The notes below the pieces were generated by a model that was not told where the DNA came from, made no database searches, and saw nothing but the letters and a program-made list of their open reading frames with translations. The translations under genes and the position numbers were made by a program. From Candidatus Zhuqueibacterota bacterium (GTDB taxonomy: Bacteria > Zhuqueibacterota > Zhuqueibacteria > Oceanimicrobiales > Oceanimicrobiaceae), in NCBI GenBank assembly GCA_029261995.1, contig JAJDAF010000064.1, positions 186,001 to 250,000 of the forward strand: a stretch of DNA of 64,000 nt. The letters are read 5' to 3'. How positions within the stretch are numbered: the first letter of the stretch is position 1; every line of letters starts with the position of its first letter. Below are positions 52,726 to 60,900 of the stretch, one piece after another.

Positions 52726-53496
52726 ATGTTTGCAAGCAACAAAGGAGCCTTTCGTGCCCTGGGCCTGGCCACTCATCAGAAGGAAAGCAAATTGAATGCA
52801 GAGACCCGAGCGTTCTTTTCGAAACATGTGGCGGCACAGCAACCCGTTATTGGCAAAACGCCATCTGCGAATCTGAAGTTGTCATACCGCAAAGTCCTGG
52901 AACTGTCAGCGGTTGCAACCCTGGTGTTTCTGACCGCTGCTGCACAACTGGGCAAGCAGGTGTCTTTCGACGCGACGGCGGTCGAGAAAGTTGATATTCA
53001 GATTGAGGTCGCTGACATTCCTCAGACCGAGCAGATTCACAGGCCACCGCCGCCGCCCAAGCCCAGTGTTCCGCTCCCATCTGAGTCCGAAGACATCCCG
53101 GAAGATTTGACCATCGCCTCGACGGATATCGATTTCTCCGACCTTCCCGATGCACCAGCACCGCCCGAAGACGATGGCGATGTTCCCATCTTCATTGCTT
53201 ACGACGAGGCTCCGAAAATCGTTGGAGGCATGGCGGCGCTGAGTAAGAAACTGCGCTATCCTCGCATCGCCCAGGCTTCAGGAGTTGAAGGTGTCGTTTT
53301 TGTGAAGGTTCTTGTCGGCATCGACGGCGTGACGGAGCGTGCCGAGATTATCAAAGCCACCCCGGCCAATATGGGGTTTGAAGAGTCGGCAAAAACGGCT
53401 CTGTCCAAAGTCCGTTGGCATCCTGCGAAGCAGCGCGAGCGCAATATCCGGGTGTGGGTTTCGATTCCGGTCCAGTTCAAACTGGTCAGCTCTTGA
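52726..53496 (+). CDS. TonB family protein, second copy
   Basis: A 256-residue protein like the one at 23415 but with about 40 extra residues before the membrane helix (about 57-75, LELSAVATLVFLTAAAQLG). The linker is alike (VADIPQTEQIHRPPPPPKPS, EDIPEDLTIASTDIDFSDLP), and the TonB C-terminal domain follows (GGMAALSKKLRYPRIAQASG, VLVGIDGVTERAEI, VRWHPAKQRERNIRVWVSIP). The ATG follows AAAGAGGAGTCC. A strong terminator follows. Confidence 0.9.
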   Translation: MFASNKGAFRALGLATHQKESKLNAETRAFFSKHVAAQQPVIGKTPSANLKLSYRKVLELSAVATLVFLTAAAQLGKQVSFDATAVEKVDIQIEVADIPQTEQIHRPPPPPKPSVPLPSESEDIPEDLTIASTDIDFSDLPDAPAPPEDDGDVPIFIAYDEAPKIVGGMAALSKKLRYPRIAQASGVEGVVFVKVLVGIDGVTERAEIIKATPANMGFEESAKTALSKVRWHPAKQRERNIRVWVSIPVQFKLVSS

Positions 53497-53516
53497 TTGT
53501 ACGGTTCAGTTCTTTG

Positions 53517-53548
53517 TGCCCACGGCAAACGCCGTGGGCATTTTTTTT
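53517..53548 (+). terminator. Rho-independent terminator after tonB copy 2
   Basis: TGCCCACGGC and GCCGTGGGCA form a 10-bp stem with a 4-base loop (AAAC), followed directly by eight T residues. It lies 20 bp after the stop codon. Confidence 0.93.
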
Positions 53549-53662
53549 GCCCGAAACTCAGCCGTGAAGAATATGCACGGCGTGTCAGCGTTGATTTTGC
53601 GTCCAGGATTTCTTATCATTGCCAGTCGGGTTTCAGGATAGTCAAACCAGCAGGTGATTTGC

Positions 53663-54910
53663 ATGAATGTTATGGTTTTTGGATCAGGATCCAGCACTCA
53701 GGGAGTGTTGCACGCTTTGAGAGAGCACGGGGCAAATGTCTGTACATACCTCACGGGCCATGCCGGCGCTTACAGCCCGGGCCTCGAAGGAAAGGTCTAT
53801 CCCGCCAGTGAATATTCGAACCCATGTGCTCTGCTGCAGGATGTGAAGGTCGATTTTATTATCCCGATGTCGATCGATTGGGCCCTCGCGGAATGGGCCG
53901 ATGAGTTGCTGTCATTGAATATACCAATTCTGGCGCCGGCAGGAAAAGGCATGCTGATTGAACGCGACCGGGATTTCGCCAGGCGGCTTTGCAAACAATA
54001 CGGCGTTCCGTTCCCGAAATCGTTCGTTGCTCAAAACCGATTGCAGGCCGAGCAGATTCTGAAGGAGCATCCTGCGGCCTATGTCATCAAGAATCCGCTG
54101 TGTTCACCGTCGAGTCCGGTGCACACGGTTCTAAGCGAGACGGTTGATGACACACACAGTTGGCTCAGGCAGGTGAACTATGAAGAGGGCATCTTCATGC
54201 AGGAATACATGGGACGGCGTGAAGCCGGGCATATTGCTTTTGTCTCCGGCGGCGAAATTTATTCTCTGATAACCAATCAGGAGTACAAACGGGCGTTCGA
54301 TGGCAACATGGGGGGCATCGTGGGCGCGCCTCTCGGCGGAATTGTCGAGCAGGATCCGCAGGACAAATATGGGCTGGCCCGCGCCCTGCTGCAGCCATTG
54401 CTGCCCTGGTTCAAAGAAGTTGATTATCGCGGACCCGTCCAGGTGACCGCAATTCAACGCAATGACGCCTGGGTCGTGCTTGAATACAATGTCCGGATCG
54501 GTGTGACCTGTGGCCCCATCATCCTGCGAATGCTGGCGGACCCAATCGGCGTGCTTGATGCTATCGTCCATGGCCGGAAAGCGGCTGTCGAGTTCAACCC
54601 TGAAATGCGCTTTGGTTGTTCGCTGACCCTTGCGGGTTACGGTTATCCCTACGGCCAAGTCGAAGGCCCGGGTTTCCCCGTACGCGTTGAGGCCGAGCCC
54701 GACTGCCATGTCTGGTGGAATCACGTAGCACTTGACCCACAGGGTAAGCTGGTGACCGCCGGACAGAGAATTGTGGACTTCGTGGCGATTGAACCTACGT
54801 TAGAGGCTGCAATAGACAAAGTTTATAAGAACATCGGGAAGGTCAGATGCGCCAACAGTTACTATCGCACCGATATCGGCAAGAGCTTGTGGCCTCCGGG
54901 TTCGGAGTGA
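53663..54910 (+). CDS. ATP-grasp enzyme resembling phosphoribosylamine-glycine ligase
   Basis: A 415-residue PurD-like ATP-grasp protein: Rossmann start MNVMVFGSGSSTQGVLHAL, substrate-side helices (PMSIDWALAEWADELL), ATP-binding strand AYVIKNPLCSPSSPVHTVLS, FMQEYMGRREAGHIAFVSGG, and catalytic end VVLEYNVRIGVTCGPIILRM. Several residues differ from true PurD (normally EFN.R.GDPE; here EYNVRIGVTCGP), so the substrate is probably not phosphoribosylamine. It shares direction with the DegT-like gene 292 bp downstream and may form amide or peptide bonds in a specialised pathway. ATG after AGGTGATTTGC. Confidence 0.75.
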   Translation: MNVMVFGSGSSTQGVLHALREHGANVCTYLTGHAGAYSPGLEGKVYPASEYSNPCALLQDVKVDFIIPMSIDWALAEWADELLSLNIPILAPAGKGMLIERDRDFARRLCKQYGVPFPKSFVAQNRLQAEQILKEHPAAYVIKNPLCSPSSPVHTVLSETVDDTHSWLRQVNYEEGIFMQEYMGRREAGHIAFVSGGEIYSLITNQEYKRAFDGNMGGIVGAPLGGIVEQDPQDKYGLARALLQPLLPWFKEVDYRGPVQVTAIQRNDAWVVLEYNVRIGVTCGPIILRMLADPIGVLDAIVHGRKAAVEFNPEMRFGCSLTLAGYGYPYGQVEGPGFPVRVEAEPDCHVWWNHVALDPQGKLVTAGQRIVDFVAIEPTLEAAIDKVYKNIGKVRCANSYYRTDIGKSLWPPGSE

Positions 54911-55081
54911 CATCAAAGCTATCTCGCGCGCCAATCATTTCATCCTTAGCCTTCGTTTTTCCTCCCCGCACTATTCTGTTTTTGCCTCAACCGGTTTAAG
55001 TTAGGCCGGCTTGGCGACCAACGAATCCACGCTATCAACCGCGATCACAAGCACCAAGCTGAAGAACTAACCGCAGGCATT

Positions 55082-55109
55082 TGTTTCGCGACAAACATAT
55101 GCTAAAGTT
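55082..55109 (+). promoter_or_regulatory. Candidate promoter for the DegT-like gene
   Basis: TTGTTT and TAAAGT are 16 bp apart, and the -10 is extended (TGC before TAAAGT). It lies about 93 bp before the ATG at 55203. Confidence 0.4.
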
Positions 55110-55202
55110 ATTGTCCGCACTAGCCGAAATAACTATTTCCTGGAAAGTGCGAGTGCAGTAGGATTCCTCGTTTCCGCTACCGATAGCAGCAAGGAGATTT
55201 CT

Positions 55203-56387
55203 ATGATCCCGATGCATAAGGTTTTTATGCCCAAAGACATCGATGAAGTGATGAATCCGCTTCGTCAGGTTATTGAGAGCGGCTGGATTGGCGAAGGCCC
55301 TCAGGTCGCGGACTTCGAAAAGGAAGTCGGGGCATTTATCGGTACAGACCACGTGACTGCGCTAAATTCCCGTTCAGCGGCGCTGCAACTGGCCCTGCGG
55401 CTGAGCGGTGTCGGCGCTGGCGATGAAGTCATCACCACAGCCATGAGCTGCGTGGCCAGCAACACGCCTATCATTCTGAGCGGCGCCACTCCGGTGTGGG
55501 CTGACGTGCAACCTGGAACCGGCAATATCGATCCCGTCAGTATACGTAAGAGAATCAGCGAGCGCACCAAAGCTATCGTTGTCGCCCACTGGGGTGGCTA
55601 TCCGTGCGACCTAGATGAAATCAATACCCTGGCCGGCGAAAATCATTTAAAGGTCATTGAAGACTGTGCTCATGCCTGGGGCGCTGAGTATCAGGGCAAG
55701 ATGGTGGGTGCACATTCAGATTTTTCGTGCTTTTCGCTGCAGGCGATTCAACATTTCACTACCGGAGACGGCAGCATCTTAGTTTCCTGCCGCGAGCAGG
55801 ACCATCATCGCGCCCGTTCTCTGGAAGGGCTTGGCACAGACCGCGAACAGCGCGTGGAAAATTCACTTGGTATTAGTGAATGGGATATCGTTGATGCCGG
55901 CCACGGTTTCCAGATGAACGATATCGCGGCCGCCATCGGCTTGGCGCAGTTACCCTATTTGCGTGAATCAATTGGCCTGCGACGGGCAAACGCCGCCTAT
56001 TTCCGCAATGCATTCAGGGGGCTGGAGCAGGTGCGGTTGCTCGATGAAACGGAAGACAGACGTTCATCTTACGGGTTGTTTACCATCAAGGTCCAGAAGC
56101 CGGAGGCGTTTATCGGCCACATGCGCACACAAGGGGTCGCCGCCTCCATTGTGCATTCGCGAAACGACAGATACGCCATCTTCGCTCAGTATTGCAACGC
56201 TGACTTGTACGGGCTGGATGCCTTTTCAGGGCAAATGGTCTGCATCCCGGTCGGACACTGGATTGGAGAGGCCGAGCGTGAGAAAATCGCGCAGGTCGTG
56301 CGTTCACAGGAGTGGGTTGCACCGTCCTCGCATGTGGTTGTTGTCAGCGAAGACCTTGAGGAGAAGTCGCGCCAGCATACTCCATGA
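55203..56387 (+). CDS. DegT/DnrJ/EryC1 family protein lacking the PLP lysine
   Basis: A 394-residue protein with the fold-I sugar-aminotransferase pattern: SGWIGEGPQVADFEKEVGAF, TALNSRSAALQLALRL, VIEDCAHAWGAEYQGKMVG (ring-nitrogen Asp154) and FSCFSLQAIQHFTTGDGS. In relatives the last motif reads AIKHxTTGDG and the Lys forms the Schiff base with PLP; here it is Gln183 (codon 55749-55751, CAA instead of AAA/AAG). ColD-type dehydratases carry His at this place, so loss of the Lys need not mean loss of function. AAGGAG lies 7 bases before the ATG. Substrate unknown. Confidence 0.85.
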   Translation: MIPMHKVFMPKDIDEVMNPLRQVIESGWIGEGPQVADFEKEVGAFIGTDHVTALNSRSAALQLALRLSGVGAGDEVITTAMSCVASNTPIILSGATPVWADVQPGTGNIDPVSIRKRISERTKAIVVAHWGGYPCDLDEINTLAGENHLKVIEDCAHAWGAEYQGKMVGAHSDFSCFSLQAIQHFTTGDGSILVSCREQDHHRARSLEGLGTDREQRVENSLGISEWDIVDAGHGFQMNDIAAAIGLAQLPYLRESIGLRRANAAYFRNAFRGLEQVRLLDETEDRRSSYGLFTIKVQKPEAFIGHMRTQGVAASIVHSRNDRYAIFAQYCNADLYGLDAFSGQMVCIPVGHWIGEAEREKIAQVVRSQEWVAPSSHVVVVSEDLEEKSRQHTP

Positions 56388-56543
56388 CGCGGTTCAGACT
56401 CCTCATCTCAAATCACGATGATGCCAGGTCTGAATCCCCATTTCAATTCTCAGACCCACACCTTCTTCGTTTTAGACGATTTCGTATTTGCATAACGTCA
56501 CGGTTTTGTGTATTTTTCAAGCTGAATTTCCTTGGAGGGAGAT

Positions 56544-57071
56544 ATGCTATCAGAGAACCGGACTTTTTATTTTTGGAATGCAAGTATAACAACGGTTGTG
56601 CTTGTTTTTCTCACGTGGCTCATCTACTTCCGTTCTGGAAATAGCAGCGCCAGCCTTGCCGTTTCGATATTGCCGGCCATCAATGCCGGCCTGAATACCA
56701 TCTGCGCCATCTTGCTTATCCTCGGTTTTCGGGCCATCAAAGCAAAGCGCGAACGCCTGCACCGCAACTTCATGATTTCCGCATTTTGTGCCTCCGCGAT
56801 GTTTCTGGTGGGCTACGTCTACTACCACAGCCTGCAAGGCGACACAAAGTTTCTTGGCGAAGGCCTGATCAGGGGAGTCTACTTTTTTATCCTCATCACA
56901 CATATTTTGCTCTCGATGGTTATGGTTCCCATGATTCTCTCCAGCTTGTTTTTCGGTCTGAGAGATAACAGGCGCAGCCACCGCAAGGTCGCGAGGTTCA
57001 CTCTGCCTATTTGGCTTTACGTGTCCGCTACTGGTGTGACAATTTTTTTCTTGCTGCGGAGCTACTCCTGA
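56544..57071 (+). CDS. DUF420 membrane protein
   Basis: A 175-residue protein with five predicted helices in the DUF420 pattern: LPAINAGLNTICAILLILGF, KRERLHRNFMISAFCASAMF, VYYHSLQGDTKF, ITHILLSMVMVPMILSSLFF and HRKVARFTLPIWLYVSATGV. Conserved His residues (about 78, 97, 121, 148) suggest haem or metal binding; Gram-positive relatives (CtaM) help mature cytochrome aa3 oxidase. The ATG directly follows GGAGGGAGAT. Confidence 0.9.
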   Translation: MLSENRTFYFWNASITTVVLVFLTWLIYFRSGNSSASLAVSILPAINAGLNTICAILLILGFRAIKAKRERLHRNFMISAFCASAMFLVGYVYYHSLQGDTKFLGEGLIRGVYFFILITHILLSMVMVPMILSSLFFGLRDNRRSHRKVARFTLPIWLYVSATGVTIFFLLRSYS

Positions 57072-57158
57072 CGCCGTCCTTTATTTCGTAAATGTGAACG
57101 CTTGCCCACGGCAAGTTTTTTTTCAATTCTTATTCATTCTCAAACGAGGGTCAGAATC

Positions 57159-58568
57159 GTGACACGATTTGTATGCATTGTTGTCCTTCAAGCTTGCCTC
57201 AATGGGCTGACAGTCGGTCCGCTCGCTGCACAAAACAATGATGAAGGACTACCAGCCGTCTATCGCGAAACAGCGCGCGCGATTATCAACGCAGCTTTGG
57301 GTGATGGCCAGGCCTATGCCATGCTCGAAGAGTTATGTCTGCAGATTGGGCCCCGGCTCAGCGGTTCACCAGAGGCCGCTGCTGCGGTGGAATGGAGCAG
57401 AAATAAGATGGTTGAGGTCGGACTCGAGGGAGTCAGGCTGCAACCGGTCATGGTTCCGCACTGGGTACGTGGTCCTGTGGAGAGTGCTTTGGTGCTCAAC
57501 TCCGAGTCCGCTGGCTCTGTGCAACTCGAGGTCTGCGCGCTGGGCGGCACCATCGGCACTCCGGAATTTGGAGTCATCGGTGAGGTGATTGAAGTGCAGA
57601 ATTTTGAAGAGGTCAAGGCCCTTGGCAAATCAGCGCAGGGAAAGATCATCTTTTACAATCGTGCGCTTGATCGCACGCTCATGACGACGTTTAAGGCTTA
57701 CGGTGGCGCAGTCGATCAGAGGTCGCGCGGCGCCATCGAAGCGGCAAAGGTTGGCGCCAAAGCAGTTCTGGTTCGCTCCATGACGACAGCTTTGGACGAC
57801 GTGCCACATACCGGAGCCATGCGCTATGATGATGGCGTCGAGAAAATCCCCTCTGCGGCAATCAGTACAATCGACGCGGACTTTTTGAGCCGCCTGCTCA
57901 AGCAGGATCAGAAGGTCCGTCTCCGCCTCACTCTCAGCGCCAAAACTTTTGCGGACGCGCCGTCCGCCAATGTGTTGGGAGAAATTCGAGGCTCTGAGAA
58001 ACCGGAGGAAGTTATCGTACTCGGCGGCCATCTCGATAGCTGGGACAAAGGCCACGGAGCACATGACGATGGCGCCGGCTGCATGCAATCCATAGAGGCG
58101 CTGCGCCTGCTGAAATCACTGGATTTGAAACCGAAACGCACCATCAGAGCCGTGATGTTCATGAATGAAGAAAACGGCGTGCGCGGCGGTCTGGCGTACG
58201 CCGACAGCGCCGGACGCTCATCCGAGAAACACATTCTTGCGATCGAAAGCGACCGTGGTGGATTTACGCCGCGGGGTTTCAGTGTTACTGCTGAAAGCGC
58301 ACAGTTCGAAAGCATCGCGCGCTGGGCCGGACTCCTGGAAGCGATGGCGGCAGACAAGATTGTGCCCGGCTACGGCGGCGTGGACATCAACCCGCTCAAT
58401 AAGCAGTTCGGTGTCCCGGTGATGGGGCTGGTGGTAGATGCGCACCGCTATTTCGACTACCACCATTCTGACAACGATACCATCGACAAAGTCAACGAGC
58501 GCGAGCTTGAATTGGGGGCCGCCGCCATGGCTATCATTTCCTACGTAGTGGCAATGGAAGGCATTTAA
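57159..58568 (+). CDS. Secreted M28-family zinc peptidase
   Basis: A 469-residue protein with a signal peptide (about 1-24), a PA-like inserted domain (about 130-270: GKIIFYNRAL, AKAVLVRSM) and an M28 catalytic domain with zinc ligands in GGHLDSWDKGHGAHDDGAG, FMNEENGVRGG (catalytic and ligand Glu), AIESDRGGF and YFDYHHSDNDTIDKV. This is the bacterial carboxypeptidase-Q-like layout, an exported aminopeptidase or dipeptidase. The GTG at 57159 follows CGAGGG; the upstream in-frame start has no such site. Confidence 0.9.
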   Translation: MTRFVCIVVLQACLNGLTVGPLAAQNNDEGLPAVYRETARAIINAALGDGQAYAMLEELCLQIGPRLSGSPEAAAAVEWSRNKMVEVGLEGVRLQPVMVPHWVRGPVESALVLNSESAGSVQLEVCALGGTIGTPEFGVIGEVIEVQNFEEVKALGKSAQGKIIFYNRALDRTLMTTFKAYGGAVDQRSRGAIEAAKVGAKAVLVRSMTTALDDVPHTGAMRYDDGVEKIPSAAISTIDADFLSRLLKQDQKVRLRLTLSAKTFADAPSANVLGEIRGSEKPEEVIVLGGHLDSWDKGHGAHDDGAGCMQSIEALRLLKSLDLKPKRTIRAVMFMNEENGVRGGLAYADSAGRSSEKHILAIESDRGGFTPRGFSVTAESAQFESIARWAGLLEAMAADKIVPGYGGVDINPLNKQFGVPVMGLVVDAHRYFDYHHSDNDTIDKVNERELELGAAAMAIISYVVAMEGI

Positions 58569-58863
58569 CAACCAACGTATCCCGCCTCTGTTTGGCGGTC
58601 ACGGGCGGGATACGCTGCCGCACATTTCTTCAAGCCCAGTGCTGAAAATTCACGTCACTCTGCCCAAGAACCCTCTCGCGGCATCATCTTCCCAATAGTG
58701 ATATTTTCTTAACAACACCTTGCGGCATGCTCAAAATCCGTTTTCTGGTCGATATAATACCTTGTTAATAATAATCAATTTAGCTGTGCCGGGCAAACTT
58801 GAAGGGGGAAACCCAGGCACTCAGACGAGAACTGGAAATATCAATTAGCTAAGGAGATCCCCA

Positions 58864-59370
58864 ATGAAACGCTTCCAGCAAGGATGTTTCTGCCCCCTTC
58901 TTATGTTGGCTCTTTTTCTTACAGTTTGCTCCACAGCAGTAAAAGCTCAGGAGCAACAGGCAACGCGGAGTTTTGGCCTATCCGCATCGCTGCAAGGTGG
59001 ACAAACGCTGGTGCTGGTTCCAATCTGGTTTGGCGACAAGATCACGGTGGCGCCGGGCGTCGGATTGCAATACTCTGAAAACGTATCGACCAACATTGCT
59101 CTGTTTCTCGTTCCCAAACTTTATCTCGATATGAGGCGTGTGGCGCCATACATTTCGGGGACTATTGGTTTGATGCGCAATGACCCCAACGTAGGCACTG
59201 CGGTAAACAATCTTCAGGTTGGAATCGGTTTTGGAGGGGAGTATTTTGTTAACGCGAAGTTCAGCTTTGGCGTTGAAGCACAACTGAATGCCTTGATTAA
59301 TGACCTTTCCGGCACCTCAACTATGGGCTTAAATACTGGCGCTGCAGCCAGCGCCAGTGTCTATTTCTAG
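58864..59370 (+). CDS. Small outer-membrane beta-barrel protein
   Basis: A 168-residue protein with a signal peptide (cleavage near AVKAQE, about residue 28). The mature part is made of short alternating strands rich in Gly and aromatic residues (FGLSASLQGGQTLVLVPIW, APGVGLQYSENVSTNIALF, VGIGFGGEYFVNAKFSFGVE) and ends in SVYF, typical for an 8-stranded OmpX/OmpW-like barrel. The ATG follows AAGGAGATCCCC. Upstream, TATAAT at 58753-58758 may be a -10 box, but no matching -35 was found. Confidence 0.8.
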   Translation: MKRFQQGCFCPLLMLALFLTVCSTAVKAQEQQATRSFGLSASLQGGQTLVLVPIWFGDKITVAPGVGLQYSENVSTNIALFLVPKLYLDMRRVAPYISGTIGLMRNDPNVGTAVNNLQVGIGFGGEYFVNAKFSFGVEAQLNALINDLSGTSTMGLNTGAAASASVYF

Positions 59371-59409
59371 TCCGGCCGTGTAAGTCTGGCTGTAAACACG
59401 GATCCTGGC

Positions 59410-60639
59410 TCACTCTTTTTTGTAATGGATATTTGAGCGAAACTCGCGCCAGGCGGCGACTGTCAGGTCTGTAAGCTCGAAGCAGGCTTGGCGGATCGTG
59501 TGTTCGTGTTTTTCAAGAAGGCGCAATTGTTCGCGACGCAATTGTACATCAAGGGGAGCGGCGATTTGGTTTGTGTGTCCCCGGCCAAGTTGAACGCCGA
59601 CATCGAACGCGATCTCTGCCATTTCGTCCATGGTTTTGAATGACTCGCCAATCTCGATCTCTTTGTAATTATCGACCCAGGAGTGCACCCAAAAACTCAT
59701 GCCGTCGAGACGGATGTAGCCGAGAAAACGGTAGGGCTCATAGGCGATTCGGGCCTGGCCAACAAGCACGCGAAACGGGTCATTCTGCTGCGTGATGGTG
59801 ATGCAATCGATACCGCTGAGGTCGCGCACCTGTTTGATTTCCAGCACCAGATCGTCCAGCGGGTCGGCCGTCTCGCCTTCGGCGCGCACCAGATATTTGA
59901 TATCCTGCGCGCTGCCGATGCCGAGTTTGAGAGCCCCTGTGGCTTTGATATCGAGAAAATGCTTCTGCAGGTCAGGCTTTTCGAAATACATGTTTTCTAC
60001 GTAGGACTTCATCGCGTGCAGCAGTTTTTCCTGCTGCGCCTCTGGCATCGGCTGCATGATGGAGTCAATCCAGCCAAAATATTTTTCTCTATCGAACCGG
60101 AAGTTTTGTTTGATGTTTTTGATGACAGATGGAATCGGCGGTTCAGATTCGGTATTGCTCAGAGCGTTGCGGTAGCCATCAAGAAATCCGGCATAGATAC
60201 TATCAGACTCGTCCTCCCAGCCGAGCTGACGGCAGGCGAGATGCAAAGACACGCCGAATCGCATGAGATCCAAAACCGCGGGACCCGTGGACGAGTCATC
60301 GAAGTCGGTCAGGCCGCGCCCCAGGTCGGTGATTGCGTACTGTTCGATATGGGCATCGCCGTGAAGGTTAAAGGTGGGCGTACCCACCAGCATGTCGCGA
60401 AACCGGTTGCAAACTTCACTGCTGAAGAGAATGTTGATGAAGCGAAAATAGCCGTGTGGCGAGGCAGTGATTCGCTCCAGAAGTGCCGGGTTATTTGAAA
60501 AATTCTGGTCAGCAACTTCAATAAGAAGCGGGTTGGAATTGCCATTGCTGTTCGGCGATTGTGGCGCCGCAAAACCGGTGACCGCAAATAGCAGAAACAC
60601 CGTTTTGGCGATTTTGGTGTGCCATCTGGATGCTTTCAA
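59410..60639 (-). CDS. DUF2252 protein with signal peptide
   Basis: A 409-residue DUF2252 member: PHGYFRFINILF, then NLHGDAHIEQYA (H93, D95), GLTDFDDSSTGPAVLDLMRF (D112, D114, D115), ALKLGIGSAQDIKYLVRAEG and LVLEIKQVRDLSG. The HGD and DFDD motifs resemble the catalytic loops of aminoglycoside/choline-kinase-like folds. Unlike typical family members it starts with an apparent signal peptide (IAKTVFLLFAVTGFAAPQS), so it would act outside the cytoplasm, where ATP is absent. It converges with the barrel gene, 39 bp apart. Confidence 0.82.
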   Translation of the reverse strand: MKASRWHTKIAKTVFLLFAVTGFAAPQSPNSNGNSNPLLIEVADQNFSNNPALLERITASPHGYFRFINILFSSEVCNRFRDMLVGTPTFNLHGDAHIEQYAITDLGRGLTDFDDSSTGPAVLDLMRFGVSLHLACRQLGWEDESDSIYAGFLDGYRNALSNTESEPPIPSVIKNIKQNFRFDREKYFGWIDSIMQPMPEAQQEKLLHAMKSYVENMYFEKPDLQKHFLDIKATGALKLGIGSAQDIKYLVRAEGETADPLDDLVLEIKQVRDLSGIDCITITQQNDPFRVLVGQARIAYEPYRFLGYIRLDGMSFWVHSWVDNYKEIEIGESFKTMDEMAEIAFDVGVQLGRGHTNQIAAPLDVQLRREQLRLLEKHEHTIRQACFELTDLTVAAWREFRSNIHYKKE

Positions 60640-60724
60640 GACGGAGGTCCTTTGTCCACTGTGAGCGAAGAATACAAATTATGGCGGATGGAAAAGGTCG
60701 AACGGCGACGCGATGAATAGGGGC

Positions 60725-60753
60725 AATATAACAAGACATTGCAATAATTGCAA
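60725..60753 (-). promoter_or_regulatory. Candidate promoter of the DUF2252 gene
   Basis: On the minus strand TTGCAA and TATATT are separated by 17 bp, about 85 bp before the start codon. The -35 lies within a direct repeat of TTGCAATAA on the plus strand, which may be an operator. Confidence 0.5.
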
Positions 60754-60900
60754 TAAGTTTGTGGCTGGTTGAAACTTATGATCGGCCATGATCTAGGGGC
60801 TTCTGCTATAACACTTCTCCCTTGTGAACAGCTTCAAGGGTGGGCTGGTTTCGCAATGAGGTGGCAGCCGAGCAAGTTGGCGCGGCGATAGCGATGTTCG

